From Pyrrhosoma nymphula (lineage: Eukaryota > Arthropoda > Insecta > Odonata > Coenagrionidae), in the NCBI GenBank assembly GCA_963573305.1, contig OY754329.1, forward strand, positions 15,839,200-15,903,199: DNA of 64,000 nucleotides, written 5' to 3'. The translations under genes and the position numbers were made by a program. Under the pieces are notes generated by a model. The model made no database searches and was not told the origin of the DNA. It was given only the letters and a program-made list of their open reading frames with translations. Each line of letters begins with the position of its first letter. Position 1 is the first letter of the stretch. Of the stretch, positions 53,401-59,400 are shown in pieces.

Positions 53401-56400
53401 CTTCTAGGTCATTTTCTTCCCAACTGTTCACAAATTCCAGCAAACTTTCGGGCATGCTACCATCTTTCTTTAAAATGTCATTGTCAGTATGTCCATCAAA
53501 GAGACCACATAATCCTGCTGTTTTGTTCCACAATCTTTCGCTTACATCTACTTGCACCAAGTCCTGGAAAATCAAAAAGATGTACAAATTAAATACATGC
53601 ATGATTGATTCAAATTAATAAGAACAGGGCTACATCACACATATGTTTATCCATAACAAGCTTTCATCAATTTGTGACTGGACTCAGTGGGGCACCGTAC
53701 CCTTTTTCTTAGCCACTGGGTAGAGATAACCTTCACCCCGAAACGTATGGGTAAGTTCTCTAGCATAAAAACTCCCAAATTAGTTAGGTGTAACCTTTGC
53801 ACACAAGCTACGTTATAAATAATAGTAGAGCTAAGTTTAAAATTTGTAAATATACAGCTAAAGATAAGGAATTTACTCATAAGCCTCAATTTCCAGAGCA
53901 CATGGAAACTTTTATTTTTGCTATTCCAATGTATATAAACAAGCAATTGATCGCCAATACTTGCTTTGAGTGGGGCTCGCAATGAGACTAAGGGTTGAGA
54001 TTACCTCCTCCTGCAGGTCGTGAAAGGGTTGCTTAGCCGCAGAGCTGTGTTTAAAATGTTGTTCATTCCCTTGCTTAGAAAAATTTATCCTGTTTTGAAA
54101 ATCCATTTGTTTGCTTGCATAGAAAACTTTACACCGTGCTAACACGGCATTTGTAGTGGAATGGAATTTTGGAATGAAACTAATACTGGATAAGCTAAAA
54201 AGAAGTTCTCATCCCTGGAATTGAAAAGCAACTGTCTAGAAGTGCGTGATTCTTAATTATTTTTAAAATGTGGTGCATAATGGTGAGCTTTGAAAGTGGT
54301 ACTTTTTTATAATTATTTTTCAAATCTTTACAAACATTTTAAGGTTTTTTAATATGAAAATTTAGATGTAATATATTTTGCATTGATCATATTTCCTAGA
54401 AGATAGTTGCCAATGATCATTTTTTAAGACTTATGACTTTGAGAAGGACCAAGGCTTCAAGAATGAGTACTTCACAGGGATGAAGACTAGCCAAAATGTG
54501 ATAAGCACAAAGTCAACATATTTTATATCTTTTAAGAGTTGAAATGTATGTGGATTTCTAGTGAAACTCTGGAAAAATTTAATTACAATTCAGTTTATCT
54601 CAATTGTGTTGACGTACCATTGATGGATCATGGTTGTATCCAAGAATGAAGGTTGTATCAAAGATGGAGAAGTCGCAATCCTTAACAAATACCTCCTACT
54701 CAACTGTCATATTTGCATTATATACTCAACTGTAGCGAAAGGAATAATAAGAGGAGAAATTCATCAGGGCTGTTGATGAACGGAAAGTTTCCTGTTGAAA
54801 CATTCGCAGATGTGGAGAACATCACCCGGTGAAAAGCCCAAGATGAGTTTACATCCATAATTCACCATAAAGGCAAGGAAAGCATCAAATCTTTTGATCC
54901 TTTCCTTGCCTTTTGACCAGATTATCTTTTATAGCGTAAATGACCTCAGTTGTTGGTCACCTTCATGAATAACCAACCAAGAAATCGAAAGCATATGGCA
55001 ATATGGACTGGTATGTAATGCTAACAACACCAAAGAACCTAAGAGTGTAATTTAACATGTTGACAACTGATTACAAAAATCACTGTGTTTAGTCAGCCTA
55101 AGGTTGGCGACCGGTCACAGATATTTCTGTTTTTCAACACAAGCATGCTTTATTAATTATATTATTTTAATAAAGCTGGAATGCTGTGTCTTTCTGCCTT
55201 GTACGCACTTAAGATTGTTTTTTACATCACTCTTGAGTTTTTTTCCAATTTCACATGCTACAGGGTATTAATTGGGTATTTTCCACGTATTTCAAACTAC
55301 CGATATTCTGATTCAGTTACTTGAACTTATTGCATTGGCTAAAATTTTTCTTATCAAATTGTATGAATTTCGGTTTTAAAAGCTAAAGAAAGTAGAAGGT
55401 TACGAATGCTCCCGAGCACACTCCGAAAACAACCGAATGGCCTGTGACGTCATTTTCGCTGTTTACATTTAGACCCAGGCGTTTCCTTATGCTTAAAAGT
55501 GGAAACAAGTGCTGCGAAATTAGTTTCTGACGTTTTCGCGTTTCTAGATATGCCTTTAAATGGCATCTAAGTAAGGGATATAGATGGTTTTTTGTGCCAC
55601 AATGTACAAATAAATCGGTTGAAAGACCGAACAAGAACTTTATTCAAGCAATCACGACATTGAATGATTGAAATTTCTTCCTTGGATTCCTCAATGTCCA
55701 CCCGTAAAAATTTATGCTTTACTCCGCACTTTGTGTTCTGGACATATTCTTGCAATGACTGTGCACAGTGGTCCATCTCTCTTCACTTGGACGTATCCTA
55801 TAGCATTATCACCATAACACTCACGAGATGCTTTATAATATAAAACACTTAAATTAAACTTTGAATAGACATTTAGGAGATGATAATCTATTTTTAGGCA
55901 TTTCTACAGCATATAAGCCACTTATAGAAACCTCCTCTACAAACAATCACTAATTAGCAAATAAAAAATTAACGTTTTAGGTGTGTCGAGTATTGGCAGC
56001 ACAAACATTTTGCAAGTACTATGTTATGTTGATATGTTACTAAGATACTGTTTGTTTACTGTTGCATGGACTGATATGGACTTCGATAAAGAAAGAAGTA
56101 TCATAATGATTATGAGTGTATTGGAAAAACAGTTAATAAAGTTCATACACCAAATACATAATTATATGTATCAAAAATGATATAAAACAGTAATGACGAT
56201 TTTAAAAGCAAACTTTAGGCTTACATTTTTTGGACTTAAGCTCAACGAATTTCCGCAGCATTAAATCGCTCGTCCTTCTTCATTAAAACGCCTACCATAA
56301 ACATATCCACTTTGGGTAAATTATCTTATGTGGTTTTAATAAAACCATTGCATGCCATAGTCTTTGTTTTCAATGAAAACTCTTTAAATATACGGTAGAT

Positions 56401-59400
56401 CTTCTACAGTTACTCACGTTCTCCCTCACATCCGTCTATCGCTCAGCGAAAATGACGTCAAGCCAATCAGATTTCGTTTCGCAGCGGCGTAAAAAAATTT
56501 GAAATTTCGACTATTTTCATCTTAAATATCTCAATTAATATTGAATCAATTTTAAAACTACTTTCACTCCGCAAACTTGTTAGAGTTAAAGTAACATATA
56601 AAGATCCGTAAACTTAAATTTAAAATTTTGGAAAATACCCAATTGTACTGAACTTCAACATTTTTTTATGTTTGTGAAACATAATACTGACATTACCACA
56701 CTGAGCGTCGTCTTGCTTGAAAATTATTATACGTATTTTTAATCCCAGAGCAGAAAATATAATCCCTCAAGTATTCATCTTCTTCCTCACTTGGGTCCTT
56801 ATTCCCTCACATGGCATCTTTTCATTTGCTCCAACTGTAAACAAACTCAGCTGAAAGAACCTGAGGAGCTGAGTTAGCTTTCATCAATGAAAGCTAACTC
56901 AGCTCTAAAGCAATTGCTTATCCTATCGTTAGCGGCAGATAAGGTTTAGATACCCATAACGCATATCTCCTTTAGGGTCATATGTTTTTCTAGCCTAGGA
57001 TGCTTATCAGTCTCCATTCTGGTGTCCGGGTGCACAACTGAGAGTTCGGATGGGGAGTCAAGAGTTTGGTTGTGCGTTCTTAGAGGAGATTTCTTTGACA
57101 TCTCAAGTTTTTGTTAAATTTTCTGTTGATTTAATATAAGATACTTAAAATAAACCTAAAATGAATTTAGTCTTCGTTTAATATAGCAATTTAACAAGTT
57201 ATTGTTTCATTAATGATTGCTATAAAATATTTTAAAAGACAAAAGTTGTAATTTCAATTCAATAGTGATGAAGATAATCATCCAATGTTCTCGACTGAGA
57301 AAAGTATCGCATTAAAGAGAACAAAATAGAAAATTAACAACATGGGTCCAATGGGCCCGGCTTGCCCAGATACGTTACTAATATGAAGTGCCCGGATAAG
57401 GGTTAAAGCTTGTTTATTTCTGCGTTTATTGATGGTATACAAAACTTTTTACCGTTTATACTGATGTGTGTGCTTAGAAACAGAATTTTAGCCCATTTTT
57501 CCAGGTACCGAATGGATGCATCACATTTACGGCATCATAGTAACAACACGGATCAAGATATCGAAAGCTTTAACCCTTATCCGGGCACTTTATAATAGTA
57601 ACGTATCTGGACAAGCCCCATTGGACTCATATTGTTAATTTTCTATTTTTTTCTCTTTAATGTGATACTTTTCTCAGTAGAGAACATTGCGCTCCACTGG
57701 TTTATGGCTGATGCCATAAACTGCTTCTTGTCCATATGGGAATTAACTGGGTTGTGTTGCCATTTCATCGGAACGAAATGAAGATAAATTTCGTATGCCG
57801 TTTATATTTTTGTTAAAAATTTCCACTGGAAACAGCAAAACATTTAAAAAAAAAACAGCTGTTTACTATTTCTTTGATTTTGGATGAAAAACAGTTGTTT
57901 TACTGTTACTGCTAAACAGTTATCGGAAACCCTAAAGCCATTCAATAATGAAAATTTCCATCTAATATCTTGAGTGCAAGTTCTATAAGAAAGAAAAGGA
58001 AGGTATTTGCACCGAATTCAATACTTTTATAATGTGAGTAAAAGTTAACAATAATTAGGTAAAAACGACTCCATTCATAGTTTTTCACAGAAATCCTTTC
58101 TTAGTGCATCCCCACAACATGAGGAGAACACATCCTCAAAATTTCATGTTTTTATCATAGATAGGTGAGCTGAGCATTAATGAGTGAATGAATCATTCAG
58201 TCAGGACATCCTACTTTATATATAAATAGAGTGGGTTAGAGACCCTGGATACAACATTGTCTCCATCAAAACCTAGAGAAGTAAACAGACTACAATTACA
58301 AACAGTGGAATGCATTGCTTATTAGTAGAAAAGGCTGTTAGTTGTATTTTAATGTACTAGTTTACTTAAAGATCTTTTACTTAAAATCTTAATGCAATCA
58401 AGCATACATTCAGGGCCTGTAATCCACTATTTTCCTGGGTCACCAGCAATTTCCTGTGATGTTCAGGTAATAAAGTAATCACTCCATTTGATTTTCAGGA
58501 GAGGGCTAATGAACCATACAATTAAGAAGGGGTCCACTCCTTTTTGTTAAATATTTTCATATCAAAGAAGAATGCAGTTTGACCATAAAATTAGCCACAC
58601 AATGAAAGCATCAGTAGTTTCTACATGTGATTACCATGATTGAGCAAGACTAAAAACAGGATTGACTTTAAAATACCTTGGTATTCCATCTGACAGTAAT
58701 GCCACAAGAGGGTAGATTCAGTACAACAAAATGCCCCACATTTTCGATGGTAAACTCTCTAGTTGTGCTTGGTATAGCAATTCGCTGAAATCTATTTAAC
58801 GCCATAATAGCATCTCCTTTTGCTAAATGATGAAAAAAAAGAATGTATCAAAAAAAGAATGTATCAAAAACTTCATGACCACCTTGTTTAAGCATGAACT
58901 GTGTTGAACAACTTACTATCCAGTGAAAGCAGGTATTCCTTTTCTTCAATAAACACTGTAACAGTTTTGTAGCATTCTCTCCCCTGAGTACACCCTTCAT
59001 TATTACTTATGCTAACACTAAAAGTATTATCAACAGCATCACGGACCAAAGTGTAGAGACAGGAACTTGTGAAGCTGAAAATAGTCATAAATCAATGTTT
59101 ATTTATTCAGATGAAATAAATATTAGCAAATACATAAAATATATAGTTTAAACAGCATCATAACATTTATTCACAAAATATGTTTTGGTGGGTGTGACCT
59201 TCAGCCAGGAAAGCAATTATGAGAATTATGTAGTGGCATTTTGTATCCACCCCTCCCCCTTTTTTATATCCATCATTTGTTTTGAAGAGGAGGAAGGATT
59301 CCAGAAATTCAGTCACTCTGACAAAGGCACAAAAGCTGTGATCCCTTATTCTGCAGCCGGAGTCAGAAAAACAGTTCCTGTGTCTCCAATGGAAATCTTC

